Made by a program: the position numbers and the translations under genes. From assembly GCF_000026985.1 (NCBI RefSeq), contig NC_017390.1:691995-742511 (forward strand): 50,517 bases of DNA. Reading direction: 5' to 3'. Below the pieces are notes generated by a model, which was given only the letters and a program-made list of their open reading frames with translations, ran no database searches and was not told where the DNA came from. The stretch comes from Erwinia pyrifoliae DSM 12163 (GTDB lineage Bacteria; Pseudomonadota; Gammaproteobacteria; Enterobacterales; Enterobacteriaceae). Position 1 is the stretch's first letter. Each line of letters opens with the position of its first letter. Shown piece by piece: positions 41,413 to 50,517 of the stretch.

Positions 41413-41975
41413 GCCAGCACAGCGATGAAGGGCATAAGCTGCTGCACGGCGGTTACCGCCAGCGCCGCCAGCAGGAAGGGCTGAACATCCGCGACAAAAT
41501 GCAGCCATCGCTGCTCGATCGTCTGACCGACAACGCGCCGGATAATCCGCGTGAAGCGGCGCACAGCACGCTGATCTCGCACAGCGCGCTGCGGCGCAAC
41601 GTGCTGCGCGACCTGCAGTGGCTGTTTAATACCATTAACAATGAAGCGCAGCAGGATCTGTCACCATTCCCGCATGTACAGCGTTCGACGCTGAACTTTG
41701 GCATTTCGCCGCTGGCGGGGCAGCGCATGTCGGATATTGAATGGCAGGATATCCAGCGCAAGCTAAGCGCGGCGATCCTCAACTTCGAACCGCGCATTCT
41801 GCCCGCCGGGTTACAGGTGCGCTGCGTGTCCGACACCAGCTCGCTTGACCTGCACAACGTGTTGTCGATTGAGATCAAGGGCCGCCTGTGGTGCGTGCCG
41901 TATCCGCTGGAATTTCTGTTTCGTACCGATGTGGATCTGGAAAACGGCCATTTTGCCCTGCGTGATATGGGTTAA
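41409..41975 (+). CDS. tssE: T6SS baseplate protein TssE (gp25-like)
   Basis: The 188-residue protein has a longer than usual N-terminus (residues 1-30), then QPSLLDRLTD, the helix LRRNVLRDLQWLFNT and a gp25-like core ending in SIEIKGRLWCVPYPLEFLF. TssE is a wedge protein that couples baseplate to sheath and is related to phage T4 gp25. It is coupled by overlap to tagJ (ATGA) and followed after 18 bases by tssF. Confidence 0.93.
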   Translation: MSQHSDEGHKLLHGGYRQRRQQEGLNIRDKMQPSLLDRLTDNAPDNPREAAHSTLISHSALRRNVLRDLQWLFNTINNEAQQDLSPFPHVQRSTLNFGISPLAGQRMSDIEWQDIQRKLSAAILNFEPRILPAGLQVRCVSDTSSLDLHNVLSIEIKGRLWCVPYPLEFLFRTDVDLENGHFALRDMG

Positions 41976-41993
41976 TCAAGAAGGTCAATTGTC

Positions 41994-43868
41994 ATGGACA
42001 GTAAGCAGCTCGACTATTACAACCGTGAACTGGCGTATCTGCGCGAAATGGGCGCGGAGTTTGCCGGGCGCTATCCAAAGGTGGCAGGCCGTCTTGGCAT
42101 GCGCGGCGATGAGGTGGCCGACCCCTACGTTGAGCGGCTGATGGAGGGCTTTGCCTTTCTCACCTCACGCGTGCAGCTGAAAATGGACGCCGAGTTTCCG
42201 CGCTTCTCCCAGCGCCTGCTGGAGATGATTGCGCCGAACTACCTGTCGCCAACGCCGTCGATGGCGATAGCCGAACTGCAGCCGGACAGCCGCAAAGGCG
42301 ATATCAGCAACGGTTTTCTGGTGCCGCGCGGCACCATGATGGACAGCCAGGCGCTAAAGCAAAACGGCGTCACCTGCAGTTACACCACCGCCCATGACGT
42401 GATGCTGCAACCGGTGCGCATCAAAAGCGTTGAGCTGGGCGGCATTCCGGCCAACGTCCCGCTCGGCGAACTGGGGTTAAGCCAGCGCGGCGCGGTCAGC
42501 GCCCTGCGCATCCGCATCGCCTGTGACGAGAGCATCACGCTTGCACATCTTAGCTTCGACAGCCTGATGTTCTTCCTCAGCGGGCCGGATATGCAGGCGC
42601 TGCAGCTGCTGGAGCTGGTGATGCAGCACTACGTGGGCGGCTACTGCCAGAGCGTGGGCAGCAGCCCGCAGCGCACGCTACTGGGCGATGATGCGCTCCA
42701 GCAGGAAGGGTTTGCCGCAGACCAGGCGCTGCTGCCAAACGATCTGCGTAATTTCGATGGCTATCGCCTGTTGCAGGAGTACTTCGCCTTCCCGGCCCGC
42801 TTCCAGTTTATCAGCATCAGCCAGCTGCGCCCGCTGTTACAAGCCTGTGACCCACAGGCGCGTGAATTCGATATCGTGCTGCTGCTGGACAGCGCCAACC
42901 CGGGGCTGGAGCGGGTGATTGACCACAGCCATCTGGCGCTGCACTGCACCCCGGTAATCAACCTGTTTCCGAAAGTGGCGCAGCGGCAAAAGCTCAGCGA
43001 CAGCGTGCACGAATATCATCTGGTGGTGGATAACATCCGCCCGCTGGACTACGAGATTTTCTCGGTGCAGAAGCTATACGCCAGTGGCGAGCGCCAGCGC
43101 GAGGAGCAGCAGTTCCGCCCGTTCTGGAGCACCTTCAGCGATGACGGCGGTAACTACGGGGCTTACTTCTCGCTGCGGCGCGAACAGCGCACCCTGTCCG
43201 AACATGCGCAGCGCTTCGGCACGCGCACCGGCTACGTCGGGTCGGAAGTGTTTCTGTCGCTGGTCGACGAGCACAATTCGCCCTGGCATGAGGATCTGCG
43301 CTATCTGACTGCCGAGGTGATGTGTACCAGCCGCGATCTGCCGCTACTGCTGCTGCAACAGCAGGGGCAGTTTGTGATGCCTGATTCGATCCCGGTGCGC
43401 CAGCTTACGCTGCGTAAAGGGCCGACGCCGCCACGTCCGGCGCTGGCCGAGGGAAAAATGGCCTGGCGGCTGGTCAGCCATTTGCAGATGAACTATCTCA
43501 GCCTGATGGACGGTGATGACGGGCAGGGGGCGGCGGCGTTACGCCAGATGCTCGGGCTTTACGCTAATCTCGCCGAAGCCGCTGCGGCGCGCCAGATCGA
43601 CGGTATTCGCCACTGCCAGCTGAAGCCGGTGTTCCGGCGCGTGCCGGAGCCTGGCCCGATTGTCTTTGCCCGTGGCATCGGCATTGAGCTGGAGGTGGAC
43701 GAGCAGGCGTTTTCCGGCAGCAGCCCGTGGCTACTCGGCAGCGTGCTGGAGCGGGTGTTCTCGCGGCTGGTGGCGATCAACACCTTTACCGAAATGACGC
43801 TGACCAGCCAGCAGCGCGGCGAGGTCGGCTACTGGGCGCCGCGCATGGGCAAAAGGACACTGATATGA
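41994..43868 (+). CDS. tssF: T6SS baseplate protein TssF (VasA/ImpG)
   Basis: The 624-residue protein starts MDSKQLDYYNRELAYLREMG, typical of TssF, and contains YVERLMEGFAFLTSRVQLKM, FPRFSQRLLEMIAPNYL and VINLFPKVAQRQKLSD as expected. TssF (two copies per wedge) with TssG, TssE and TssK forms the baseplate and resembles T4 gp6. Its TGA overlaps the ATG of tssG. Confidence 0.97.
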   Translation: MDSKQLDYYNRELAYLREMGAEFAGRYPKVAGRLGMRGDEVADPYVERLMEGFAFLTSRVQLKMDAEFPRFSQRLLEMIAPNYLSPTPSMAIAELQPDSRKGDISNGFLVPRGTMMDSQALKQNGVTCSYTTAHDVMLQPVRIKSVELGGIPANVPLGELGLSQRGAVSALRIRIACDESITLAHLSFDSLMFFLSGPDMQALQLLELVMQHYVGGYCQSVGSSPQRTLLGDDALQQEGFAADQALLPNDLRNFDGYRLLQEYFAFPARFQFISISQLRPLLQACDPQAREFDIVLLLDSANPGLERVIDHSHLALHCTPVINLFPKVAQRQKLSDSVHEYHLVVDNIRPLDYEIFSVQKLYASGERQREEQQFRPFWSTFSDDGGNYGAYFSLRREQRTLSEHAQRFGTRTGYVGSEVFLSLVDEHNSPWHEDLRYLTAEVMCTSRDLPLLLLQQQGQFVMPDSIPVRQLTLRKGPTPPRPALAEGKMAWRLVSHLQMNYLSLMDGDDGQGAAALRQMLGLYANLAEAAAARQIDGIRHCQLKPVFRRVPEPGPIVFARGIGIELEVDEQAFSGSSPWLLGSVLERVFSRLVAINTFTEMTLTSQQRGEVGYWAPRMGKRTLI

Positions 43869-44923
43869 CACAGCAGCCCGCCGCGCAGGCAGAGAAAATT
43901 CACCGCCTGCATCGCCTGCCGCCGGACTTCTGGGCGGCGCTGTGCGCCACGCCGTGGCGCTATGACCTGTTCCAGCTGCTGCGGCGGCTGGATGCGCAGG
44001 GCGGTCACCGCTATCCGCTGGGGCGTGCGCCGCTGCCGCGCCACGAACCGCTGCGCATCGGCCAGCGGCCGTCGCTGGCCTTTGCCCCGGCGGCCATCGC
44101 CGGCGTCACGCCGCGTGAAAACAGTGCGCTGCACGATGTCTCGATCTACAGCTTCGGCCTGTTTGGCCCCAACGGCCCGCTGCCTGTCCATCTGACGGAA
44201 TATGCGCGTGAGCGCAGCGACCACCACCAGGACAACAGCCTGAGCGCCTTTGCCGATCTGTTCCACCATCGCCTGACGCTGCTGTTTTACCGCGCCTGGG
44301 CAGATGCGCAGCCCACGGTGGCGCTGGACCGGGCGGAAAAACGCCAGTTTGAGCGCTGGCTCGCCAGCCTGATCGGCATGGGGCAGCCGGGGCAGCTAAA
44401 ACAGGGCAGCCTCAGTGCGCATTCACGGCTGGCGCTGGCCGGGCATCTGACCCGCCACGCCCGCGATGCCGAGGGACTGCAAAAAGTCCTCAGTCACTAC
44501 TTTCAGGTGCCGGTGCGGCTGGTGGAAAACGTGCCTCACTGGCAGCCGGTTGACCGTCGCGACCGCGCCAGCCTGGGGGCCGGACGGCGCAAACCGCGAC
44601 TCGGGGTTTCTGCGTTTCTCGGCGTGGCGGTGCGCGATGTGCAGCACAAGTTACGTCTGGATCTGGGACCGCTGCCAATGGCCAGCTACCAGCGTTTTCT
44701 GCCCGGCGAACCCTGGGCGGTGCAGCTGCGCGACTGGGTGCGTCAGTATCTGGGCATTGAATTTCTCTGGGAGGTGCGGCTGATCCTTGACGCCGCCGAT
44801 GTGCAGGGCGTCACCCTCGGCGGCGCATCCCGGCTGGGATACAGCAGCTGGCTGGGACAGCCGGCTATCCCACAGCACCGCAGCGATCTCACCTTTAGTC
44901 CGGAGCCGCAGGAAAGTGTTTAA
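43865..44923 (+). CDS. tssG: T6SS baseplate protein TssG (VasB/ImpH)
   Basis: The ATG at 43865 lies in the tssF stop (ATGA) and gives 352 residues. PWRYDLFQLLRRLDAQ, then RHEPLRIGQRPSLAFAP, then IYSFGLFGPNGPLPVHLTEY are the hallmarks of TssG. It binds TssF and TssK in the wedge. After it the composition changes sharply to the AT-rich DUF4225 islet. Confidence 0.96.
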   Translation: MTQQPAAQAEKIHRLHRLPPDFWAALCATPWRYDLFQLLRRLDAQGGHRYPLGRAPLPRHEPLRIGQRPSLAFAPAAIAGVTPRENSALHDVSIYSFGLFGPNGPLPVHLTEYARERSDHHQDNSLSAFADLFHHRLTLLFYRAWADAQPTVALDRAEKRQFERWLASLIGMGQPGQLKQGSLSAHSRLALAGHLTRHARDAEGLQKVLSHYFQVPVRLVENVPHWQPVDRRDRASLGAGRRKPRLGVSAFLGVAVRDVQHKLRLDLGPLPMASYQRFLPGEPWAVQLRDWVRQYLGIEFLWEVRLILDAADVQGVTLGGASRLGYSSWLGQPAIPQHRSDLTFSPEPQESV

Positions 44924-44964
44924 ATAACTTTTGATAATATAAAAAATACAACAAGGAGGTGGTT

Positions 44965-45711
44965 ATGTTTACAAGTGTCAGAAAATCTGAATTTGAAACT
45001 GCAGTAGATCAATTACGCCAGCTGAGTTATTCACTTTCGCTAACCTGGCTTCCTCAAGGTGTAACGCGTCACCTTTTTCAAAAAGAGATTAATGATCTTA
45101 TTCGTTACGTAAGCAATGAAGTTGATATTAACTGTCTGTCTGTACAGGGTGGCTATGAAATCATCAAAAAAGAGACGGAAAGGTTAAGGCTTCAGGAGTT
45201 TGATATTATTTCTGGGAAAGTGAAACAATACCTGGCTATAGAAAAATCAGTTCGGGATAAAAAAGCTAATCTTTTTCTGAAACAGATAGGTTTTGTCAGC
45301 GGTGGTAGTCAGGTGTTTGCTGGTTTCGGTGTTTGTGCTGCATCCTTAGGGGTTGCATGTGCGACATACGGAACACCTCTGATTGTACATGGGATGAACA
45401 ACACCTATGAAAGTGGTTATTACCTTCTGTACCGGACGGAAAAACAAGGTTATACGCGTCAGGCCTATCGAGAAGTGGCGCAAAAGCTTGGATACAGTGA
45501 TAATAAGGCGAACCTGGCCTATGCAAGCATTGATATTGCTTTGTCCGGCTATGGCATGGCGCGTAACGTACCAAAGCAAGACTCCTGGCGCTTGTTTAAT
45601 CATATCAACTCTGATTTTATTCGGGGTTGGCAAGAGATGGGAAAAGTCCCTATGGCTGCGGAGTTAACAGGCGTTGCCTCTACAGCATATAGTATCCGTC
45701 AACTCAATTAG
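44965..45711 (+). CDS. DUF4225 protein, probable T6SS effector
   Basis: The ATG at 44965 sits 5 bases after AGGAGG and gives 248 residues. The C-terminal two-thirds fit DUF4225, with a Gly-rich hydrophobic centre (FVSGGSQVFAGFGVCAASLG, then VACATYGTPLIVHGMN) and YESGYYLLYRTEKQGYTRQA, then LAYASIDIALSGYGM. The N-terminal part is helical and charged. DUF4225 proteins occur beside T6SS genes and at the ends of polymorphic toxins, and the hydrophobic core suggests membrane insertion. It lies between tssG and clpV in a block richer in A and T, before a small membrane protein. No export signal is visible. Function is inferred. Confidence 0.65.
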   Translation: MFTSVRKSEFETAVDQLRQLSYSLSLTWLPQGVTRHLFQKEINDLIRYVSNEVDINCLSVQGGYEIIKKETERLRLQEFDIISGKVKQYLAIEKSVRDKKANLFLKQIGFVSGGSQVFAGFGVCAASLGVACATYGTPLIVHGMNNTYESGYYLLYRTEKQGYTRQAYREVAQKLGYSDNKANLAYASIDIALSGYGMARNVPKQDSWRLFNHINSDFIRGWQEMGKVPMAAELTGVASTAYSIRQLN

Positions 45712-45723
45712 GTTGAATTTATT

Positions 45724-46044
45724 ATGTACAGTGAAGTGACTATCTCTGACAACTCCTGGTTAATTACCCTCGGTTATGAAGTATGCTCGGTTGCTATTTT
45801 AGTTTTTTTTGTCTTCTTAAGGTTCAGGCACGAAATTATTTTCAGATATCATAATTTATTTACCATTATAGTAGTGATGATTTTTTCATTTATCCAGTAT
45901 CAGATTATCAAGTTTGGTGCTGACGATATATATCGATTCTTTGGCTACGCTGCATGGGATGATTCTTCAATAAGATACTCTGCCATGTTCTTCTTTGTAG
46001 CTTATATTATTTTCGTGGTTGATTTTAAATCGCTAAAAAGATAA
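45724..46044 (+). CDS. Three-helix membrane protein, probable immunity to DUF4225
   Basis: The 106-residue protein has three hydrophobic helices (VCSVAILVFFVFL, LFTIIVVMIFSFIQY, YSAMFFFVAYIIFVV) and a short polar loop with DDIYRFFGYAAWDD. It lies 12 bases after the DUF4225 gene, is equally AT-rich, and is followed by the normal T6SS core. A membrane protein encoded beside a membrane-directed toxin is a common immunity arrangement. I know no family name for it. Confidence 0.6.
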   Translation: MYSEVTISDNSWLITLGYEVCSVAILVFFVFLRFRHEIIFRYHNLFTIIVVMIFSFIQYQIIKFGADDIYRFFGYAAWDDSSIRYSAMFFFVAYIIFVVDFKSLKR

Positions 46045-46138
46045 CCCGGTTAACGCTTATCAATCTGCCGTCTGATGAGGATTGCACGCTGCGCAATCAT
46101 GCCGTTTTTAAACAGAACACTAACTACTGAGATCAATC

Positions 46139-48754
46139 ATGTCAGAAATCAGCCGCGCCGTACTGTTCGGCAAACTGGATACGCTGTTATTTACCTCTCT
46201 GGAGAGCGCCACCGCGTTTTGTAAACTGCGCGGCAACCCCTATGTGGAGCTGGTGCACTGGCTGCACCAGCTGATGCAGCATCAGGGCGGTGACTTACAG
46301 CAGCTTATCCGCCATTTTTCACTGGATGAAGAGGCGCTGACGCGGGATATCGTGGCGGCGCTCGACAGGCTGCCGCGCGGAGCCAGCGCGGTCTCTGACC
46401 TGTCCGAACATATCGACAGCGCGGTGGAGCGCGCCTGGGTTTACGGTTCGCTGAAGTTTGGCGTACAGCAGATCCGTGGCGGTCACCTGCTGATTGGCCT
46501 GCTGAAAACCTTTAACCTCGCCAACCTGCTGAAAGGCATCTCGCCGCAGTTCAGCCGCATCAGCGTTGATGTGCTGCTGGAGCAGTTTGATCAGGTATTT
46601 GGCGACAGCAAAGAGGCACAGCAGGTCAGCGCCGCGCCGCAGACTGCCAGCGGTGAAATCCCACAGCAGCAGGGTACGCTGGCGCAGTACGCGCAGGATC
46701 TGACGGCGCGCGCGCGCGATGGCAAGATCGATCCGGTGGCCGGGCGCGACCAGGAGATCCGCCAGATGGTGGATATTCTGATGCGCCGCCGCCAGAACAA
46801 CCCGCTACTCACCGGGGAAGCCGGGGTAGGCAAAACGGCGGTGGTGGAAGGGCTGGCGCTGCGTATCGCCGCAGGCGACGTGCCTGAACCGTTGCAGCAG
46901 GTGCAGCTGTGGCTGCTGGATATCGGCATGTTGCAGGCCGGAGCCGGGATGAAGGGTGAATTTGAGGCGCGGCTTCAGGCGTTGATTAATGAAGTGCAGT
47001 CCAGCCCGACGCCGATCGTCCTGTTTATTGATGAGATCCACACCCTGGTCGGCGCGGGCGGTCAGCAGGGTACCGGCGATGCCGCCAACCTGCTGAAACC
47101 GGCGCTGGCACGCGGCCAGCTGCGCACCATCGGTGCCACCACCTGGGCGGAATACAAAAAGTACATCGAGAAAGATCCGGCGCTGACCCGCCGCTTCCAG
47201 ACCGTGCAGGTGCACGAGCCGGACGAGGAGAAAGCGCTGCTGATGCTGCGCAGTACCGTCAGTCCGCTGGAACAGCACCACTGCGTCCTGCTGCTGGATG
47301 AAGCGGTAGCGGCGGCGGTCAAGCTCTCGCATCGCTATATTCCGGCGCGTCAGTTGCCGGATAAGGCGGTGGCGCTGCTGGATACCGCCTGCGCACGCGT
47401 TGCCGTCAGCCAGAGCGCCCAGCCACCGCAGCTGGAAGACTGCCTGCATCGCATTCATGCGCTGGAGATTGAGCGCGATATCGCCGGGCGTGAAGCGAAA
47501 GTCGGTATCGGCGAGGCCGGGCGCGTGGCGCAGTTGGAGCAGCAGCTGGCGGCGCTGGCCGAACAGCGCGACAGGCTTAACGAACGCTGGCAGCAGGAGC
47601 GCGCGCTGGTGGACGACATCATCGCCCTGCGCGGGCAGCTGAGTGCAGAGACGGCGGAAGACCAGGCGAGCCTGCATCAGCAGCTTACCGCACGCCAGCA
47701 GCAGCTGCGTGAACTTCAGGGCGAAGCCCCGCTGCTGTTCGCGGCGGTGGATGCCAACGTGGTGGCGGCGGTGGTCGCCGACTGGACCGGCATTCCGCTG
47801 GGGCGCATGGTGAAAAACGAAATTGATGCGGTGCTCAAGCTGGCTGATACCCTTAATCAGCGGGTGATTGGTCAGCGCCACGGGCTTGACCTGATCGCCA
47901 AACGGGTGCGCACCTCGCGCGCACGCCTGGACGACCCGAACAAGCCGGTCGGGGTCTTTATGCTGTGCGGGCCATCCGGGGTGGGTAAAACCGAAACCGC
48001 GCTGGCGCTGGCGGAAACGCTGTACGGCGGCGAACAGAATATTATCACCATCAATATGAGTGAGTTCCAGGAAGCGCATACCGTTTCCACCCTGAAAGGT
48101 GCGCCGCCGGGTTATGTCGGCTATGGTGAGGGCGGAGTCCTGACCGAAGCGGTACGCCGCCGTCCGTACAGCGTGGTGCTGCTGGATGAAATTGAAAAGG
48201 CGCACCCGGACGTGCATGAAATCTTCTTCCAGGTGTTTGATAAGGGCTGGATGGAGGATGGCGAAGGGCGGCATATCGATTTCCGCAACACCATCATTAT
48301 TCTCACCTCTAACGTCGGTACGCAGCTGATTAGCGCCATGTGTGCTGACCCGGAACTGATGCCGCAGCCGGAGGATCTGGCCGGAGCGCTGCGCCCGCCG
48401 CTGCTGGAGGTGTTCCCCCCGGCGCTGCTGGGCCGCCTGCTGGTGGTGCCTTACTATCCGCTCAGTGATGAGGTGCTGGCCAATATCGTGCGTCTGCAAT
48501 TACAGCGTATTCAGCGGCGGCTGGAGGAGAATCACGGTATTATCTCCGAAGTGGATGACAGCGTGATTAGCCAGATTGTCCAGCGCTGTACCGAAGTGGA
48601 GTCCGGCGGTCGCATGGTCGACGCCATTCTTACCAATACCCTGTTGCCGCAAATGAGCCAGATGCTGCTGTCTGCCAGCGCGCGCGACGAACAATACCGT
48701 CGCCTGCGCGTTACGTTACATCAGGGCGAATTCCAGTGTCAGTTTGAGGCGTAA
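46139..48754 (+). CDS. tssH: T6SS sheath-recycling AAA+ ATPase TssH (ClpV)
   Basis: The 871-residue protein has a Clp N-domain (1-155), a first AAA+ module with Walker A GEAGVGKT (226-233) and [14 protein letters not shown], a coiled middle domain (about 440-545) and a second AAA+ module with GPSGVGKT (about 611-618) and [14 protein letters not shown]. It forms hexamers that extract TssC from contracted sheaths. The promoter region is the 94 bases after the immunity gene. Confidence 0.97.
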   Translation: MSEISRAVLFGKLDTLLFTSLESATAFCKLRGNPYVELVHWLHQLMQHQGGDLQQLIRHFSLDEEALTRDIVAALDRLPRGASAVSDLSEHIDSAVERAWVYGSLKFGVQQIRGGHLLIGLLKTFNLANLLKGISPQFSRISVDVLLEQFDQVFGDSKEAQQVSAAPQTASGEIPQQQGTLAQYAQDLTARARDGKIDPVAGRDQEIRQMVDILMRRRQNNPLLTGEAGVGKTAVVEGLALRIAAGDVPEPLQQVQLWLLDIGMLQAGAGMKGEFEARLQALINEVQSSPTPIVLFIDEIHTLVGAGGQQGTGDAANLLKPALARGQLRTIGATTWAEYKKYIEKDPALTRRFQTVQVHEPDEEKALLMLRSTVSPLEQHHCVLLLDEAVAAAVKLSHRYIPARQLPDKAVALLDTACARVAVSQSAQPPQLEDCLHRIHALEIERDIAGREAKVGIGEAGRVAQLEQQLAALAEQRDRLNERWQQERALVDDIIALRGQLSAETAEDQASLHQQLTARQQQLRELQGEAPLLFAAVDANVVAAVVADWTGIPLGRMVKNEIDAVLKLADTLNQRVIGQRHGLDLIAKRVRTSRARLDDPNKPVGVFMLCGPSGVGKTETALALAETLYGGEQNIITINMSEFQEAHTVSTLKGAPPGYVGYGEGGVLTEAVRRRPYSVVLLDEIEKAHPDVHEIFFQVFDKGWMEDGEGRHIDFRNTIIILTSNVGTQLISAMCADPELMPQPEDLAGALRPPLLEVFPPALLGRLLVVPYYPLSDEVLANIVRLQLQRIQRRLEENHGIISEVDDSVISQIVQRCTEVESGGRMVDAILTNTLLPQMSQMLLSASARDEQYRRLRVTLHQGEFQCQFEA

Positions 48755-48783
48755 AGCCATTAGCTATCAGAGAGTTATCAATT

Positions 48784-50205
48784 ATGTCACAACAGGATAA
48801 CAGCCAGGCGATGCCTAATGCATTACCGGTTGGCTACCGATTCAATGAGTTTGAAATCGAGCAGGTGATTGGCGGCGGCGGCTTTGGCATTGTCTACCGC
48901 GCACGCGATCACCAGCTGGAACGCACCATCGCCATCAAAGAGTTTATGCCCGCCTCGCTGGCGGTGCGCAACGACGACCTGACGCTGGTGCTGCGCAGCG
49001 AACACTTCAGCAAAACCTTTCATGCCGGGCTGAACAGTTTTATTCAGGAGGCGCGCCTGCTGGCGCGCTTTACCCACCCGAACCTGCTGCACGTACTGCG
49101 CTTCTGGGTGCAGAACGATACCGCCTATATGGGCACGGCCTTCTACAGCGGTACCACCCTGTCGCGTCTGCAGCAGCAGCGCCCGGAAATCATTAACGAA
49201 GCCTGGATCCGCAAGCTGCTACCGCCGCTGTTTGGTGCCATTAACACCATCCATCGGGAAGGCTATCTGCACCGCGATATCTCGCTGGATAATATCCAGA
49301 TTCAGGATAACGGCGCGCCGGTGCTGCTGGACTTTGGTTCAGCGCGCAAGGCGATTGGCAACCTGTCCGACGAAACTGAAACCATGCTCAAGCCGGGTTT
49401 TGCGCCAATCGAACAGTACAGCGACGACAACGAAAGCGAGCAGGGCACCTGGACCGATATCTACGCGCTGGGCGCGGTGCTGCATACGCTGATTATCGGT
49501 TCACCGCCGCCGGTCAGCGTGGTGCGCAGCATTGAGGATAACTACCAGCCGTTAGCGCAGCGCCGTCCGGCGGGCTATTCGCTGCCGCTGCTGACCGCCA
49601 TCGACCGGGCGCTGGCGCTGCAGGCGGAAGATCGTCCGCAGACCGTTGACCAGCTGGCAGCGCTGATGGAGCTGAAAGAATCGGATCTCGATGCCATTCA
49701 CGAGGTCAAAGTCGGCACATCCAGCACCATGCTGGTGGCGGTTGAGGATGAAGAACCCGCGCCAACGGTGGCCAACAAGCTGCAGCGCTTTAAGCTGCCG
49801 GGAATGATTGCCGCCGGAGTGCTGGTGGGGATCGGCGTGGGTGCGCTGCTGAACTCCGGCGGCGACGATGTTCAGCCGCAGACCAGCCAGCCTCCGGCGG
49901 TGCAACCCGCTACAGAGGTAGCCAACGCCGCCCCGGCTGCCGTTCCGGCGCAGCAGCCAGCGGCCCCGGCGGCGGTCGCGCCACCGCCTGAACCGGTGGC
50001 ACAGGTTTGGCTGCAGCTGGCGCGGGGTGACCAGGTGGAGATCAACGGCAAGGCCGAAGCGCTGATGCCGTCCCCCAACGGTTTTGCCACCCTGCAGCTG
50101 CCGCCGGGTGAATACCAGTTCCGCATCTCCAACGGCCGCCAGACGCGCAGCCAGACCATCACCATCGAACACGAAGGTGCGTGGCTGTTAAATCCGCAAA
50201 GCTAA
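48784..50205 (+). CDS. ppkA: T6SS Ser/Thr protein kinase (PpkA-like)
   Basis: The 473-residue protein has a Hanks-type kinase domain: Gly loop VIGGGGFGIVYRA (28-40), Lys52 in IAIKEF, E89, catalytic HRD (163-165) in HRDISLDN, DFG (183-185) and TDIYALGAVLHT. A single transmembrane helix lies at about 340-356 (IAAGVLVGIGVGALL), followed by a Pro/Ala/Gln linker and a 70-residue periplasmic domain. The catalytic Lys two residues after HRD is Ser, a variant also met in other bacterial kinases. It would phosphorylate TagH and respond to envelope signals, as PpkA does in Pseudomonas. It is 29 bases downstream of clpV. Confidence 0.93.
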   Translation: MSQQDNSQAMPNALPVGYRFNEFEIEQVIGGGGFGIVYRARDHQLERTIAIKEFMPASLAVRNDDLTLVLRSEHFSKTFHAGLNSFIQEARLLARFTHPNLLHVLRFWVQNDTAYMGTAFYSGTTLSRLQQQRPEIINEAWIRKLLPPLFGAINTIHREGYLHRDISLDNIQIQDNGAPVLLDFGSARKAIGNLSDETETMLKPGFAPIEQYSDDNESEQGTWTDIYALGAVLHTLIIGSPPPVSVVRSIEDNYQPLAQRRPAGYSLPLLTAIDRALALQAEDRPQTVDQLAALMELKESDLDAIHEVKVGTSSTMLVAVEDEEPAPTVANKLQRFKLPGMIAAGVLVGIGVGALLNSGGDDVQPQTSQPPAVQPATEVANAAPAAVPAQQPAAPAAVAPPPEPVAQVWLQLARGDQVEINGKAEALMPSPNGFATLQLPPGEYQFRISNGRQTRSQTITIEHEGAWLLNPQS

Positions 50206-50251
50206 CCCCTCGCCCGCCGTCGTGCGGGCGCTGTTCTTCTGGAGTTCCCCT

Positions 50252-50517
50252 ATGTTTGACCGTATCACCGTACAGCTGCCGATGGACGGCCTGCTGTTCT
50301 GGCGCATGAGCGGGCGCGAAGCGCTGTCGCAGTCATTTGAACTGAGCGTGCAGCTGTTAAGCACCGATGCGCGCATCGAGCGCAGGGCGCTGCTCGGCCA
50401 GCCGATCGTCATCTCCATCCCCACCCAGGGGATAATGAGTACCCGCTACCTGAACGGCAAAATCACCAAAGTGTCGGTCAGCAGCCAGGAGCTGAGCGGC
50501 ACGCGCTACGCGGTGTA
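50252..50517 (+). CDS. vgrG: T6SS spike protein VgrG (TssI), N-terminal part
   Basis: The ATG at 50252, with TCTGGAG upstream, starts MFDRITVQLPMDGLLFWRMS and REALSQSFELSVQLLSTD, the gp27-like start of VgrG. It runs off the window after 88 codons, so the presence of a C-terminal effector domain or downstream adaptor cannot be seen. The spike caps the Hcp tube and carries effectors. Confidence 0.93.
   Translation, partial: MFDRITVQLPMDGLLFWRMSGREALSQSFELSVQLLSTDARIERRALLGQPIVISIPTQGIMSTRYLNGKITKVSVSSQELSGTRYAV

Noticed and set aside
46805..48499. 564-codon open frame on the opposite strand of clpV
   Set aside because: A shadow of the GC-rich clpV gene; the plus strand encodes the complete ClpV with all motifs.
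50210..50240. GC hairpin between the kinase gene and vgrG as a terminator
   Set aside because: The inverted repeat (GCCCGC / GCGGGC) has no T-run and the genes are close, so read-through is likely.

Overview
The window looks like a chromosome segment of an enterobacterium of the Erwiniaceae, most likely Erwinia or a close relative. The block DUF1435 gene - tRNA-Leu(CAG) genes - rsmC - holD - rimI - yjjG has the same order as in Escherichia coli. The proteins are enterobacterial throughout, and the type VI secretion (T6SS) locus has the composition seen in Erwinia/Pantoea clusters. The genus is an inference from recognition, not from a search.

Positions 1-5,630 are accessory DNA. There is an IS3-family insertion sequence end with a duplicated 40-bp terminus. 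A phage lysis cassette follows (two small coupled ORFs, holin, SAR-type lysozyme, nested Rz/Rz1 spanins). After it come poorly coding stretches holding a secreted phospholipase-D-family nuclease, and then a P2-type Ogr activator just before a tRNA-Ile(CAU) gene. I read this as a decayed P2-like prophage at that tRNA.

Positions 5,630-19,330 are chromosomal backbone: a histidine phosphatase gene broken by a stop directly after its catalytic RHG; a transporter / LacI regulator / nucleoside hydrolase set; a PepSY membrane protein with a DUF2946 protein; a frameshifted VOC-family pseudogene; an MFS carboxylate-type transporter; a diguanylate cyclase; a DUF1435 gene behind a highly symmetrical Fur site; two tRNA-Leu genes; and rsmC-holD-rimI-yjjG.

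Positions 19,330-50,517 are a T6SS locus running left to right: SH3 lipoprotein, tssJ, tssK, tssL (with OmpA domain), tssM, tagF, tssA, tssB, tssC, a small membrane protein, hcp, [AT-rich islet 1], tagH (FHA), pppA phosphatase, a secreted unknown, tagJ/impE, tssE, tssF, tssG, [AT-rich islet 2], tssH/clpV, a Ser/Thr kinase and the start of vgrG. All membrane-complex, baseplate and sheath genes are present. The kinase, phosphatase and FHA genes suggest control by threonine phosphorylation.

The two AT-rich islets are the most interesting part. Islet 1 (about 32.5-36.9 kb) follows hcp. It has a DUF5675 protein with a His/Cys pair resembling L,D-transpeptidase-type enzymes, an exported protein with an SH3-like end, and then a degenerating tandem family of LprI-like exported proteins: one with its start codon changed to ATA, one intact long form, one with two frameshifts, one intact short form and one truncated stub. 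I interpret it as a cell-wall-targeting effector with an expanding and decaying set of periplasmic immunity/inhibitor genes. Islet 2 (44.9-46.05 kb) pairs a DUF4225 protein with a small three-helix membrane protein, a likely second effector/immunity pair.
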